Notes: a model not told the origin generated them from the sequence alone. Shown: positions 48,222 through 55,546, numbered from the stretch's first letter. The stretch is DNA of 64,000 nucleotides from a virus (IMGVR_UViG_3300032331_002448:1-64000); one strand, 5' to 3'. Translations and numbers: made by a program.

Positions 48222-48509
48222 ATGAAAGACATTGTTTCAATTGAATCTTTCAAACTAAATAGAGAGGGTGACATTGTTGTCACTGCAATAGTTGAAGATG
48301 TTGTTTGTGTGCTTGCAGGATCTCATCTTGATCCTCCTGAGTATGCACCAGGCTATTGCGCAATTACAGTGCCAGCGATGGATCTTCCTCCTATCTGTTT
48401 GACAGATCTTAATGAAGAAGATCTAGAGGAAGTTGTAAATCGTTACGCAAACCTCAATGCGTACGAGTGGAAGCCTATGATTGTTGACGTCTCAGATTTG
48501 GAGGATTGA
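48222..48509 (+). CDS. Hypothetical protein
   Basis: 95 residues, acidic, beta-rich (GDIVVTAIVEDVVCVLAGS) and with the segment LDPPEYAPGYCAITVPAMDL PP…. The pattern resembles small phage proteins with a conserved E(Y/W)APG…, but no domain can be named. Followed 3 nt later by 48513. Confidence 0.7.
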   Translation: MKDIVSIESFKLNREGDIVVTAIVEDVVCVLAGSHLDPPEYAPGYCAITVPAMDLPPICLTDLNEEDLEEVVNRYANLNAYEWKPMIVDVSDLED

Positions 48510-48512
48510 TCA

Positions 48513-48752
48513 ATGACTGACATTGAAACCTGGATGAAACCTTTTGTTCCTGCAGATCCTATTAACATCAGCAGCGATAGTGGAAATATTGGTAGATTTT
48601 ATTGGCAAAATAAAGTAACATGCAGCATAGAACAATGGGGAGATAACAATTTTTATGAGATTGTTATCTCCGAACTTAATGGTGTGTCTGCCTTTCTTTG
48701 GACTGAATTTGATTGGATTGCTTGGGTAATGGGAGGATGGAACAATGACTAA
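48513..48752 (+). CDS. Hypothetical protein, Trp-rich
   Basis: 79 residues with seven Trp, including FLWTEFDWIAWVMGGW near the end. Possibly a small beta barrel. Overlaps the next gene by 8 nt. Function unknown. Confidence 0.65.
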   Translation: MTDIETWMKPFVPADPINISSDSGNIGRFYWQNKVTCSIEQWGDNNFYEIVISELNGVSAFLWTEFDWIAWVMGGWNND

Positions 48753-49098
48753 CCAACACCCCGTCACCCCACCGCCGGATCTGGTGCAGCAGTGGGTAGC
48801 CGAAATCTGGCACGAAGGGACCCCAGTTCGAGTTGCACTTAGCGACGAACACATCGCCACCCGCGCTGCCCAATGGGGCGCCGACCAGGAGCTGGAGGCG
48901 TGTCTCAGGTTAGTTGAAATTGAAGTTTGCGATGGCGCCTATGAGTTGTCTCGCTACATCCGCACAGCCCGCCGCCCCAAGCCTCCGACTCTGAACAGCA
49001 TTGCCCTGCAGATGCTGGGCACCATCGAGCGTGACGCTCACTATCTGCCTGAGATCACCGACACCATCCGCAAAGCACTGGAGCAACTCAATGATTAA
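48745..49098 (+). CDS. TPPPxLVQQW-type hypothetical protein, copy 1
   Basis: 117 residues. The start VTPPPDLVQQWVAEI and the segment HIATRAAQWGADQELEACL are nearly the same as in the 57001 protein; both then have RRPKPPTL/RCPKPLSL and end with a short helix. This family is, to my knowledge, common in Synechococcus/Cyanobium genomes and phages. More GC-rich codons than the neighbours suggest transfer from a host-type genome. Function unknown. Confidence 0.7.
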   Translation: MTNQHPVTPPPDLVQQWVAEIWHEGTPVRVALSDEHIATRAAQWGADQELEACLRLVEIEVCDGAYELSRYIRTARRPKPPTLNSIALQMLGTIERDAHYLPEITDTIRKALEQLND

Positions 49099-49291
49099 TC
49101 ATCACATCATCGTTACCACGCAAGAACAAGAAGCTATTGTCAACGCATTAGCTTTCTTCGATTGGATGTTTTATCAATCTATTGGAGAAGAAGGAAGTGA
49201 CTGGTCAATGAAAGATTGGAAAGATGTTGCTAAAGAATATCCATCTGATTTGATGGATAAGTTAGCGACAAAGGTTGCTACCAGTAACTAA
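49091..49291 (+). CDS. Small hypothetical protein
   Basis: 66 residues from ATG 49091, overlapping the previous stop by 8 nt. HHIIVTTQEQEAIVNALAFF, then EEGSDWSMKDWKDVAKEYPS. Helical, no family. AT-rich codons, unlike its upstream partner. Confidence 0.6.
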   Translation: MINHHIIVTTQEQEAIVNALAFFDWMFYQSIGEEGSDWSMKDWKDVAKEYPSDLMDKLATKVATSN

Positions 49292-49303
49292 GAAGTAAAT
49301 CAA

Positions 49304-49331
49304 TAGGGGGTTGCGCATCCTATAAACGCAA
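49304..49331 (+). ncRNA. H-type pseudoknot, family II copy 3
   Basis: TAGG (49304-49307) with CCTA (49319-49322); TTGCG (49311-49315) with CGCAA (49327-49331). The first pair of the second stem is T-A here and C-G in copies 1 and 2: a compensatory change. TTCTTTG follows at 49336, ATG at 49357. Confidence 0.85.
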
Positions 49332-49356
49332 ACCATTCTTTGTTTTGCACTTAACC

Positions 49357-49647
49357 ATGAATGATGACACACCTAAAGGACCATACGAAACCTATCTTCT
49401 TGTTACAGATAAAGATGACTACGAATCTGTAATGGAAATTCAAGAAGATGAACTTCTTGATCTTGAGGTATTAATTTCTAAATGGATTGAACGTGACCTA
49501 GATAATGGTTGGTATCTAGTTCAACCGTTTGATTCCAACAACAAAATCTTTGGTGATTATTATGCTGTCATTATTACTGATTGGCGGCCATTAGATTCTG
49601 TTGTTGTTTGGGAGGGAGCATACTTTTTTGTTGACTGCAAAGAATGA
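49357..49647 (+). CDS. Acidic hypothetical protein
   Basis: 96 residues, strongly acidic (DKDDYESVMEIQEDELLDLEV). Beta-rich centre (YAVIITDWRPLDSVVVWEGAY). Could be a DNA mimic given its charge, which is speculation. Overlaps the next gene by 4 nt. Confidence 0.7.
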   Translation: MNDDTPKGPYETYLLVTDKDDYESVMEIQEDELLDLEVLISKWIERDLDNGWYLVQPFDSNNKIFGDYYAVIITDWRPLDSVVVWEGAYFFVDCKE

Positions 49648-49862
49648 AATCAAAATCTATCTGTATTGATCCTGTTGCCAAACTTATTGATCATCTTGAT
49701 GAGCTGACAGTTGATGCACTTAATGCATACACTTCAGCTTATAAAGGTGCTACATGGCATGAAATTGGCAAAGCATTTGATGCTGTTGTAGCGCACCCTG
49801 CAAGTAGATGGACCCGCAAGGATCTGTCTGCCAGGCAGAAAAAATTACACTTTGGTTTTTAA
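49644..49862 (+). CDS. Small hypothetical protein
   Basis: 72 residues, helical N-terminal half (AKLIDHLDELTVDALNAYTS) with a basic end (TRKDLSARQKKLHFGF). ATGA overlap with the acidic protein. No family. Confidence 0.6.
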   Translation: MKSKSICIDPVAKLIDHLDELTVDALNAYTSAYKGATWHEIGKAFDAVVAHPASRWTRKDLSARQKKLHFGF

Positions 49863-49868
49863 TTGATT

Positions 49869-50009
49869 ATGCTTACCACAGTTGTTGTTGCCATCAAAAT
49901 TGATGGCGCATGGAAGGAATATTCATTTGAATGCAGAGATCCCCAATGGCGCATTGCATTCAAAACAATGAAAGATAGCGGCTATCCTATTCGTTTGCTT
50001 TATCGTTGA
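49869..50009 (+). CDS. Very small hypothetical protein
   Basis: 46 residues, ATG 49869 to TGA 50009, beginning MLTTVVVAIKIDGAWKEYSF. Looks like a compact beta-alpha-beta unit. Its stop precedes the next ATG by 2 nt, so it fits the operon spacing. No family. Confidence 0.55.
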   Translation: MLTTVVVAIKIDGAWKEYSFECRDPQWRIAFKTMKDSGYPIRLLYR

Positions 50010-50011
50010 CA

Positions 50012-50197
50012 ATGAAAACTACTACTGAAGACAAACTTTACAGTAAAACTTGTGAGGTTTGGCACTTGCTTCACACAGCAGAGCAATTGATTGTCAACGA
50101 TGAAAACTTTCACCCCAATGTTCTGCAAAGTTTAAACAATTGTCTTGACATTGTTGAGACTTTACAAAACAAACTTGAAAAAACAATTGCAAGCTAA
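50012..50197 (+). CDS. Small helical protein
   Basis: 61 residues from ATG 50012. Helix-rich (CEVWHLLHTAEQLIVNDENF, LNNCLDIVETLQNKLEKTI). Ends exactly at the next start (TAATG). Unknown. Confidence 0.6.
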   Translation: MKTTTEDKLYSKTCEVWHLLHTAEQLIVNDENFHPNVLQSLNNCLDIVETLQNKLEKTIAS

Positions 50198-50463
50198 TGG
50201 AAACTGAAATCAAGCCTTCTCCGTATCTACCAGATGTATATCCCAACTACCAAGCAAAGAAAGAACCATTCAAAGGTTCTGCTTATGCTGGCAGGAATGG
50301 CATGGGATACGGATCAAAGATTCCAACTGATTGGATGATTCGTATTAACAAAAAGTGGCATCGTGTTTACGTTGTTTGTTATAGCAACGTAGGCACAGCG
50401 TACATCAAAACGAAAGAACATCCTTTCATTGTTGTACGTGATTGCGATCTACCAACTGATTGA
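50197..50463 (+). CDS. Small hypothetical protein
   Basis: 88 residues; basic beta domain in the second half (TDWMIRINKKWHRVYVVCYS), Pro/Tyr-rich start. TAATG overlap with the previous gene. Small beta domains of this kind are frequent in cyanophage hypothetical proteins. Unknown. Confidence 0.65.
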   Translation: METEIKPSPYLPDVYPNYQAKKEPFKGSAYAGRNGMGYGSKIPTDWMIRINKKWHRVYVVCYSNVGTAYIKTKEHPFIVVRDCDLPTD

Positions 50464-50485
50464 ACTTTACCAACGCACTTAAACC

Positions 50486-50689
50486 ATGTACTTTGATCGG
50501 TTTGACATTTGTAAAGCGTGGTATCTATGGCTTAGCCACTACCATAGCGGTCAATGGAGTGATGAGTACGTCAGGCTCTGTAAGCTATCGACGTACTTCA
50601 CTCCAGGTCCATTGCTTTCTTATGAGTCTTTGTCTGAGAATGGCAAAGCTATCTACGACAACCTTTGCACTAAGGAGAACAGCAAATGA
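50486..50689 (+). CDS. Conserved cyanophage-type small protein
   Basis: 67 residues: MYFDRFDICKAWYLWLSHYH SGQWSDEYVRLCKL…LSENGKAIYDNL. I recall the (F)DRFDI..AWY.(W/Y)L..(Y/W)HSGQWS pattern from cyanobacterial and phage small proteins. No known function. Overlaps the next start by 4 nt. Confidence 0.7.
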   Translation: MYFDRFDICKAWYLWLSHYHSGQWSDEYVRLCKLSTYFTPGPLLSYESLSENGKAIYDNLCTKENSK

Positions 50690-51156
50690 CTGACACCATC
50701 AAAGACCATGCTGAGCAGATCATGGCAGCATTCTGGACTGCTCCACGATCAGCCACCAGGCGCCAGCAGGTAGCAGCCGCATTGAAAGCTGCTACTGAAT
50801 TACTTCCTAAAGATGACACAGTAACTGATACCTTTGAAGAAGGTCTTCAGTATGGACTGATAACTGCATCGAAGATCTTCCTTGATATTGCTACAGAATT
50901 AGAGATAGAAATATCTAACACTATTAAATGGGAGGTTGAATACACCGATACATTTGGAGGAGAAGCTAACTACTCCTGGGTTAAGCGTGCAGAGTTTGAG
51001 ATGCCAGACAACGCAACCAACAATCAAATCACAAAGAAAGCTAAAGCTGCAATAGGATTGACAGGCGTACGCTGTTCAACAGTAGAACTGTGGGATGGAT
51101 TCCAGATCACTCCTATCAACTCTTGCACTACTGTATTTGTTACGTCGGTGATATAG
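50686..51156 (+). CDS. Hypothetical protein
   Basis: 156 residues. Helical N-terminal half (MAAFWTAPRSATRRQQVAAALKAATEL), then a beta-rich domain (KWEVEYTDTFGGEANYSWVKRAEFEMPD) and a C-terminal strand pair. The two-part build suggests a helical domain fused to a small beta sandwich. Unknown. Confidence 0.65.
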   Translation: MTDTIKDHAEQIMAAFWTAPRSATRRQQVAAALKAATELLPKDDTVTDTFEEGLQYGLITASKIFLDIATELEIEISNTIKWEVEYTDTFGGEANYSWVKRAEFEMPDNATNNQITKKAKAAIGLTGVRCSTVELWDGFQITPINSCTTVFVTSVI

Positions 51157-51157
51157 G

Positions 51158-51343
51158 ATGATAAATTTTATTTGCTTAACAATTTTATGTGTGCAGTCTC
51201 ACCTTGGACTAGGGACTGTGCGTTTTCAATCTCAAGATTATCTTATCTATTTAACAGATACTGCAACTTATTTGTGTCACATCAATGATACAAATTACAA
51301 GTGCAATTACCTTGAGAAAGGTGTGTTCTTACCACTCTACTAA
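51158..51343 (+). CDS. Small secreted or membrane-linked protein
   Basis: 61 residues with an N-terminal hydrophobic stretch (MINFICLTILCVQSHLGLG) like a short signal peptide, then a Tyr/Thr-rich part with two Cys (YLCHINDTNYKCNYL). Possibly exported. One nt after the previous stop. Unknown. Confidence 0.55.
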   Translation: MINFICLTILCVQSHLGLGTVRFQSQDYLIYLTDTATYLCHINDTNYKCNYLEKGVFLPLY

Positions 51344-51345
51344 TC

Positions 51346-51678
51346 ATGTTCCGCAACCTTCTTCGTTTCTTTCTTCATCGCAACAAAGACAAGGCAGCAA
51401 TTAAAAGCACCATTAAAAATACTGCATCTGCCAGCAAAGAATTAGATGAGAGCGATGCTTACAGCCTTGAAGTCCTGAATGCAATGCAAGCTGTAATCAG
51501 AATGAAAGAAGCTGCTGATCGTGAAGGTGTTGGTTTTGCTGCTGGCTTTGTCACACCCAACGGCAAACGATTCCTTGTCAGTAATGTTGGTGGAGAGAAC
51601 CAGGGCACTAAGTATGTCAACTACTGGCTTGACAAAACAGAGCAGCGTATTAAGAAAAGTAACAAGGAGGCTAGCTAG
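51346..51678 (+). CDS. Hypothetical protein
   Basis: 110 residues. Basic N terminus (FRNLLRFFLHRNKDKAAIKS), helix, then a short beta region (VGFAAGFVTPNGKRFLVSNVGG). No family recognised. Begins 2 nt after the previous stop. Confidence 0.65.
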   Translation: MFRNLLRFFLHRNKDKAAIKSTIKNTASASKELDESDAYSLEVLNAMQAVIRMKEAADREGVGFAAGFVTPNGKRFLVSNVGGENQGTKYVNYWLDKTEQRIKKSNKEAS

Positions 51679-51719
51679 GTAGCACCGTAAAGTACGCTTA
51701 CAAGTTACAAGACCCTCCA

Positions 51720-52031
51720 ATGAACCTGTTCACTGCCATGGAAAACAAACAACAATCACGAGAAACCAAATTGCGTTCTTCTTACTCTGCAAAGCTGAGC
51801 ACTGTCCTTGAGATCATGAAGGATCTTTCAGCTCAAAGTTTGTTCATCGACTGCATCACTTCAGATCAAGAGGCAAACATTGATGCCACCATTGAATTTA
51901 TTACAGCAGTAAAGAATCAAGTGGATCCTGTCTTCTTTACTTCAAACCTGAACCTTGCTCTTGCCGAACAGGATCAGAAATTTAAGGAGGATCAGGAAGC
52001 ATGGGAGCAAAAGCTTGATCAACCTATGTGA
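51720..52031 (+). CDS. Helical hypothetical protein
   Basis: 103 residues, long helices (SSYSAKLSTVLEIMKDLSAQ, LNLALAEQDQKFKEDQEAWE) and acidic. First Met at 51720; an internal Met six codons later is an alternative. A hairpin (TGGGTC/GACCCA) follows at about 52058-52078. Unknown. Confidence 0.65.
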   Translation: MNLFTAMENKQQSRETKLRSSYSAKLSTVLEIMKDLSAQSLFIDCITSDQEANIDATIEFITAVKNQVDPVFFTSNLNLALAEQDQKFKEDQEAWEQKLDQPM

Positions 52032-52111
52032 TCATTAACAAAATCTAAAGAGATGAACTGGGTCCTAAGCATGACCCATCAAAAAAGGCTTGTTCTTTGC
52101 ATGAAACTATC

Positions 52112-52294
52112 ATGTTCTACACCTCGGCTCAGTTCCTGTCAGCTATCAATCAACTGAAGCTCATCAACCAGATGACAGGATCTTACGTTCAGCCTACGGT
52201 TAACGTTGAGCAGTTCATGAAACCTTTTAACTGCCCGCCTGCCCCTAAGCTGCACGATTGGCTGCCTGATCTTGATCAACACAACAACTTCTGA
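52112..52294 (+). CDS. Small hypothetical protein
   Basis: 60 residues from ATG 52112. Preceded by TTCTTTGC (52093-52100). Helical start (FYTSAQFLSAINQLKLINQM), Pro-rich end (KPFNCPPAPKLHDWLPDL). An ATG at 52101 is out of frame and soon closed. Unknown. Confidence 0.6.
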   Translation: MFYTSAQFLSAINQLKLINQMTGSYVQPTVNVEQFMKPFNCPPAPKLHDWLPDLDQHNNF

Positions 52295-52297
52295 TCA

Positions 52298-52525
52298 GTG
52301 CCAGCAAGAAATTACTGGAGGCAGTACGCACTATTTAAAAGTAGTGTGTACGCAGTCAACAGTATCACATCAGTTCTAGTGGTCCTATTTGCTATGGACC
52401 ACATTTTTTTTAACCGTTCACTCAAAGGATTGAAGCCATGGCAGGTTGCATTGCTCGTCGAGCGCATACCTAAAATGCTTTCAACTCTGCAACAAACCTT
52501 TACAAAAACTAGGAGGTATCATTGA
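52298..52525 (+). CDS. Small membrane-associated protein
   Basis: 75 residues from GTG 52298. One hydrophobic helix (SVYAVNSITSVLVVLFAMDH), then a basic amphipathic part (FNRSLKGLKPWQ…RIPKMLSTLQQ). Three nt after the previous stop. Unknown. Confidence 0.55.
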   Translation: MPARNYWRQYALFKSSVYAVNSITSVLVVLFAMDHIFFNRSLKGLKPWQVALLVERIPKMLSTLQQTFTKTRRYH

Positions 52526-52564
52526 CGGCAAATTAAGAAAGCTTTAATGATTTCACTGGTATAG

Positions 52565-52604
52565 AAGAGGTTCCATCACTACGGTAAAGGAGCCTCTTTT
52601 TTCA
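52565..52604 (+). terminator. Intrinsic terminator
   Basis: AAGAGG-T-TCC pairs with GGA-G-CCTCTT around a 14-nt loop and is followed by TTTT. Ends the operon from 47.5 kb or divides it. An outer CACTG/CAGTG pair encloses the whole. Confidence 0.8.
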
Positions 52605-52692
52605 GTGGTGCCAATGGTTTTAAGAACTACAAAGACCTGGACTCAGCAAGGTTTCTTCCCCGCATAATAAGATACCGGGAAGTAAATAAACC

Positions 52693-52860
52693 ATGGAAAA
52701 CACCACAGAAAACGCAACAAAACTTGCTTGGGCAGTTCTTGTTAAAGGAGCCAACGGAAGGAGTGAAGTTATTAAAGTTACCAACCACGAGGATGCTGAT
52801 CAAACGATCCTAAGTAATCCTCAAATGTTCTACAAGTCTGGTCCTTTTGTTTTAAAGTAA
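52693..52860 (+). CDS. Small hypothetical protein
   Basis: 55 residues, ATG 52693 to TAA 52860: beta-alpha-beta start (KLAWAVLVKGANGRSEVIKV), acidic centre. Follows a leader with a hairpin (CTTCCC…GGGAAG) after the terminator. TAATG overlap with the next gene. Unknown. Confidence 0.6.
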   Translation: MENTTENATKLAWAVLVKGANGRSEVIKVTNHEDADQTILSNPQMFYKSGPFVLK

Positions 52861-53249
52861 TGCTTGATTCCCAAATAGAAACACTTTGGCAAGAGTCTTT
52901 AAACACCTCCAGGATACCTGTTCAGGGTGGAATGTCTCAAACCTATGATCCTATTAAAGTTTTTGCTAAAAAGATTGCTGAGTATCTTGTTGATCAAACA
53001 GCAGATCCTGTTTCAAAGGATCAAATTAGAAAAGCTTGTGGACTCTTTGAAAGGTCAAGTGTAGTTGTTTCTACCGTTAATGGCAAAAGTTTTGAGGTGA
53101 AAGATGCAGTAGTTCTTACTCATGAGCATTTAACTGAACAAGAATGGAGAAACTATAACAGTGCTGCTCCAATGGAAAGGCGTGCAATCGCTAAAGACAG
53201 AGGAACTCCTTTGAAGCAACTAATACAATTAGATACCCTGCTACGGTAA
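52860..53249 (+). CDS. Hypothetical protein
   Basis: 129 residues. Helical (LWQESLNTSRIPVQGGMSQ, KVFAKKIAEYLVDQTADPVSK), then a beta part (VVVSTVNGKSFEVKDAVVL) and a basic helix with AIAKDRGTPLKQL. The last 30 residues may form a helix-turn-helix, not convincingly. Coupled to 52693 by TAATG. Confidence 0.65.
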   Translation: MLDSQIETLWQESLNTSRIPVQGGMSQTYDPIKVFAKKIAEYLVDQTADPVSKDQIRKACGLFERSSVVVSTVNGKSFEVKDAVVLTHEHLTEQEWRNYNSAAPMERRAIAKDRGTPLKQLIQLDTLLR

Positions 53250-53290
53250 CTTACAATACAATTTTCAAAAAACCCAAAACTTTTCAAACA

Positions 53291-53482
53291 ATGAAAATTC
53301 CAGTCACCGGCTACGTTGTCATGATGCACCACCAGGATCTTGGTACGTTTGCGCCAGCATTCAGAACCATTGACGAAGCTGAGGAATTTTCTAATGCCAT
53401 GAAGCTCGGGTCAACCTTTATGGTTGCAGAAGCTGTTCCAATTGTTCAGACAATTACCAGTACAGAGTACGTTACTCACTGA
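53291..53482 (+). CDS. Small hypothetical protein
   Basis: 63 residues: VTGYVVMMHHQDLGTFAPAFRTIDEAEEFS…, a small beta-alpha domain. Followed by a terminator-like hairpin. Unknown. Confidence 0.6.
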   Translation: MKIPVTGYVVMMHHQDLGTFAPAFRTIDEAEEFSNAMKLGSTFMVAEAVPIVQTITSTEYVTH

Positions 53483-53503
53483 TCAAACTTAATAAGAGTA
53501 ACG

Positions 53504-53535
53504 CTGTGGTATCTTTTAGGTACTGCAGCTTTTTT
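53504..53535 (+). terminator. Intrinsic terminator-like hairpin before the RHH gene
   Basis: CTGTGGTA (53504-53511) with TACTGCAG (53521-53528), two wobbles, then six T after one C. Sits 4 nt before ATG 53540, so it may attenuate the regulator gene. Confidence 0.55.
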
Positions 53536-53539
53536 GTAC

Positions 53540-53797
53540 ATGGCCATTGTTGTTAGCGTGTCTGTACCAGATGAACTTGCTACTCGTTGGCAGGAATCTG
53601 ATCTGGACATCAGCCCTTCACGTTTATTTCAAACTGCATTAGAGACCGAACTCAATAAATCCAATCAGCATCTTACTTATTGGAGTACACGTGCTCTTAA
53701 TGCAGAGAAAAAACTGAAGGCAATCGCTCAACTTGCCAATGCCAATGACAAAACCATCAAGAAATTCTTGATGATGGACACGTTAAATAAAGATTGA
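53540..53797 (+). CDS. Ribbon-helix-helix-like regulator
   Basis: 85 residues from ATG 53540. The start (VVSVSVPDELATRWQESDLDI SPSRLFQTALETEL) is the RHH arrangement: a basic-hydrophobic strand followed by two helices, as in CopG/Arc-like repressors. The second half is a coiled coil for oligomerisation. It lies directly before the regulator cluster at 54.1-55.5 kb. Confidence 0.7.
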   Translation: MAIVVSVSVPDELATRWQESDLDISPSRLFQTALETELNKSNQHLTYWSTRALNAEKKLKAIAQLANANDKTIKKFLMMDTLNKD

Positions 53798-54069
53798 GTT
53801 AAAAAAATGACTCAATTTGTAAGTGGTATCACTCCCGCCAGGGGGTAACCACCACCAAAGGCTATATCTATTAAATAAACTAATACATAATCAATAAACA
53901 ATAACAACTAACAATCAACCAATAAAAAAGCCAAGGGCACTACTCCTTGGCTCAGTTGCTTTGCACACACACACCAGGGGACCATGCTCCCCTCTTGCAT
54001 TTTACCTGTTTACAGCTACACTATCCATGCAGGCGTGGCCACACGCTGCACACACCTCTTCGTTTCCTC
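53798..54069 (+). promoter_or_regulatory. Non-coding region with candidate promoter and hairpin
   Basis: 272 nt without a gene. 53870-53925 is AT-rich. GCCAAGG (53930-53936) pairs with CCTTGGC (53945-53951), with an A-run before it, so on the minus strand it is a terminator. TTGCAT at 53995 and TACACT at 54017 (16-nt spacing) form a promoter-like pair for the regulator operon starting at 54070. Confidence 0.5.
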
Positions 54070-54507
54070 ATGAGCCCCTTCAACTTCCGTTCTGTCCAGT
54101 CCCTTGAGCTGTCCAATGATGACAACCCGACGGTCACGATCAAGGACAACATCCTTGTGCTGACTGCTACCAGGGGGACTGAGCAGATTCAGATCACCAC
54201 GCCGATCAAGTTTTCTACGATCATTCAGAACACAGTGACGGCGCCAGTGCGTCACCGTGATTACTCCAGCCGTAGGGGTGTTCCTATTGCTGGTGGAGAC
54301 AAGCGTGCCGGAGAGAAAAATAAGATGGCAAAGCTTACGGATTCTGCTGTTCGTGAAATTCGCATGATCCTTGCCGATGAAGGCATGGTGAAGAAGTATC
54401 CAAATAAAAGTGCTCTGTATCAAGATATTGCAAAAGCTTATGGTGTTCACATGTACACCATTAAAAATGTAGCAACCAACGTTAGCTGGAAGCACATCAG
54501 TATTTGA
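54070..54507 (+). CDS. Two-domain protein with C-terminal helix-turn-helix
   Basis: 145 residues from ATG 54070. Residues 1-60 form a small beta domain (VQSLELSNDDNPTVTIKDNIL VL…). Residues 90-145 (KLTDSAVREIRMILADEGMV, then ALYQDIAKAYGVHMYTIKNV, WKHIS) are a homing-nuclease-type HTH: A..yGV…TI.n…..W.hI. The end resembles that of the HNH protein at 63285, so it may derive from a homing endonuclease that lost its nuclease. Confidence 0.7.
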   Translation: MSPFNFRSVQSLELSNDDNPTVTIKDNILVLTATRGTEQIQITTPIKFSTIIQNTVTAPVRHRDYSSRRGVPIAGGDKRAGEKNKMAKLTDSAVREIRMILADEGMVKKYPNKSALYQDIAKAYGVHMYTIKNVATNVSWKHISI

Positions 54508-54508
54508 T

Positions 54509-54877
54509 ATGAACACTTACCTCTTTCGTGTTCAGCTTGGTGATGGCAAGCCAGTAGAAGCTCCTATCAAAGCGAAAGATGTAGTGACGGCAGTTACAGC
54601 AGGGTATCGCCAGTACCCTGCTGCCAGGAACCTGCATCTTATTTCTGTTATTCATCCTGATCCGCCCGAACCAGTTGTGTACCCTGATCTAATCGAGGAA
54701 TCTCACCCTTTGTTTGGTGATTCAGTTATCAGTGTAAAGAACAGGTCTCCTGATACTAAAGAGAAAATTAAGGAGGCTATTGCTCTTCGATGGAAAGGTT
54801 TGAATTACAGACAGATCGGAAAAGAACTTAATGTTCCTGCCCGTCGTGTTTCTTCTTGGCTCAATCAGTATTGTTAA
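54509..54877 (+). CDS. Protein with C-terminal helix-turn-helix
   Basis: 122 residues. N-terminal 60 residues resemble a small beta domain (TYLFRVQLGDGKPVEAPIKA) also found in T4-like cyanophage proteins. C terminus (KEKIKEAIALRWKGLNYRQI GKELNVPARRVSSWLNQY) is a sigma4/resolvase-like HTH. Probably binds DNA as part of the regulator operon; target unknown. Confidence 0.7.
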   Translation: MNTYLFRVQLGDGKPVEAPIKAKDVVTAVTAGYRQYPAARNLHLISVIHPDPPEPVVYPDLIEESHPLFGDSVISVKNRSPDTKEKIKEAIALRWKGLNYRQIGKELNVPARRVSSWLNQYC

Positions 54878-54881
54878 TCCT

Positions 54882-55211
54882 ATGGCTGTTAAATGTCCTG
54901 AGTGTCAACAACTGAATAACCGGACTCTAGAAGTTAGAGTTTTGAATGACGACACTGCAGTCAGGCGGCGTAAGCTCTGCAAGGACTGTGGCGCCAGGTG
55001 GACAACCTACGAACGTTATGAAATTCCTTACAACTTTAATGTTTGTGGTTCTAAGAATCACAACTCAGTTCTCTTAGAAAAAAACATAAGAGATATACGT
55101 AAGGAGTTTCATGAAGGAACAAGTTGTTTAGAACTTTCTCGTAAGTACGGTGTTAGTCAGTCAACAATAAGTCGGATTATCCGGCGTGTTACCTGGGGCC
55201 ATGTTGCATGA
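54882..55211 (+). CDS. NrdR-type zinc ribbon fused to a helix-turn-helix
   Basis: 109 residues from ATG 54882. Residues 1-45 (MAVKCPECQQLNNRTLEVRV…RRRKLCKDCGARWTTYERYE) match the zinc ribbon of NrdR: CPxC…RRR..C..C..R(W/F)TTYERxE. Instead of the NrdR ATP-cone the protein continues into an HTH (LELSRKYGVSQSTISRIIRR, W). NrdR represses ribonucleotide reductase genes. A phage hybrid may recognise host nrd boxes or phage DNA without nucleotide control; inference. Confidence 0.75.
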   Translation: MAVKCPECQQLNNRTLEVRVLNDDTAVRRRKLCKDCGARWTTYERYEIPYNFNVCGSKNHNSVLLEKNIRDIRKEFHEGTSCLELSRKYGVSQSTISRIIRRVTWGHVA

Positions 55212-55486
55212 CGGAACCTAAGATCAGTAGTTACTATCGTAACAAAGATGATGAAGTAAGTTATTACTTATCATTGGTTAAGAGGCCACTAAAGAAAAAC
55301 AAAACAAGCAAGTACAGAGGAGTTTGTTATCTTAAACCTAGGAATCTGTACTCAGCTCGTTTGGATTTTAAAGGCCGTAAGTATTATTTAGGTGCTTTTA
55401 AAACTGAAGACAAAGCTGCAATTGCTTGGAACAATGCTGCTCTTAAAATCATTGGACCTCATGTTCCTTTGAATGTTATTGAGTAA
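55208..55486 (+). CDS. AP2-domain DNA-binding protein
   Basis: 92 residues. KTSKYRGVCYLKPRNLYSAR…GRKYYLGAFKTEDKAAIAWNNAALKIIGPHVPLN is a complete AP2 domain, with the WR-type strand, the YLG(A/T)F turn and the amphipathic helix. Stand-alone AP2 proteins in phages are usually relics of HNH-AP2 homing endonucleases or DNA-binding regulators. Overlaps the zinc-ribbon gene by 4 nt. Confidence 0.85.
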   Translation: MTEPKISSYYRNKDDEVSYYLSLVKRPLKKNKTSKYRGVCYLKPRNLYSARLDFKGRKYYLGAFKTEDKAAIAWNNAALKIIGPHVPLNVIE

Positions 55487-55507
55487 AAGTTAAACGATTA
55501 ATTAATA

Positions 55508-55546
55508 CCCTGGCGTACACAACAGTGTTGTAAGTCCAGGGGTTTT
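55508..55546 (+). terminator. Intrinsic terminator after the regulator operon
   Basis: CCCTGG (55508-55513) with CCAGGG (55536-55541), an inner ACAAC/GTTGT, then GTTTTATTT. Ends the regulator operon. TTCTTTGC follows at 55552 before the ArdC-like gene. Confidence 0.75.
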
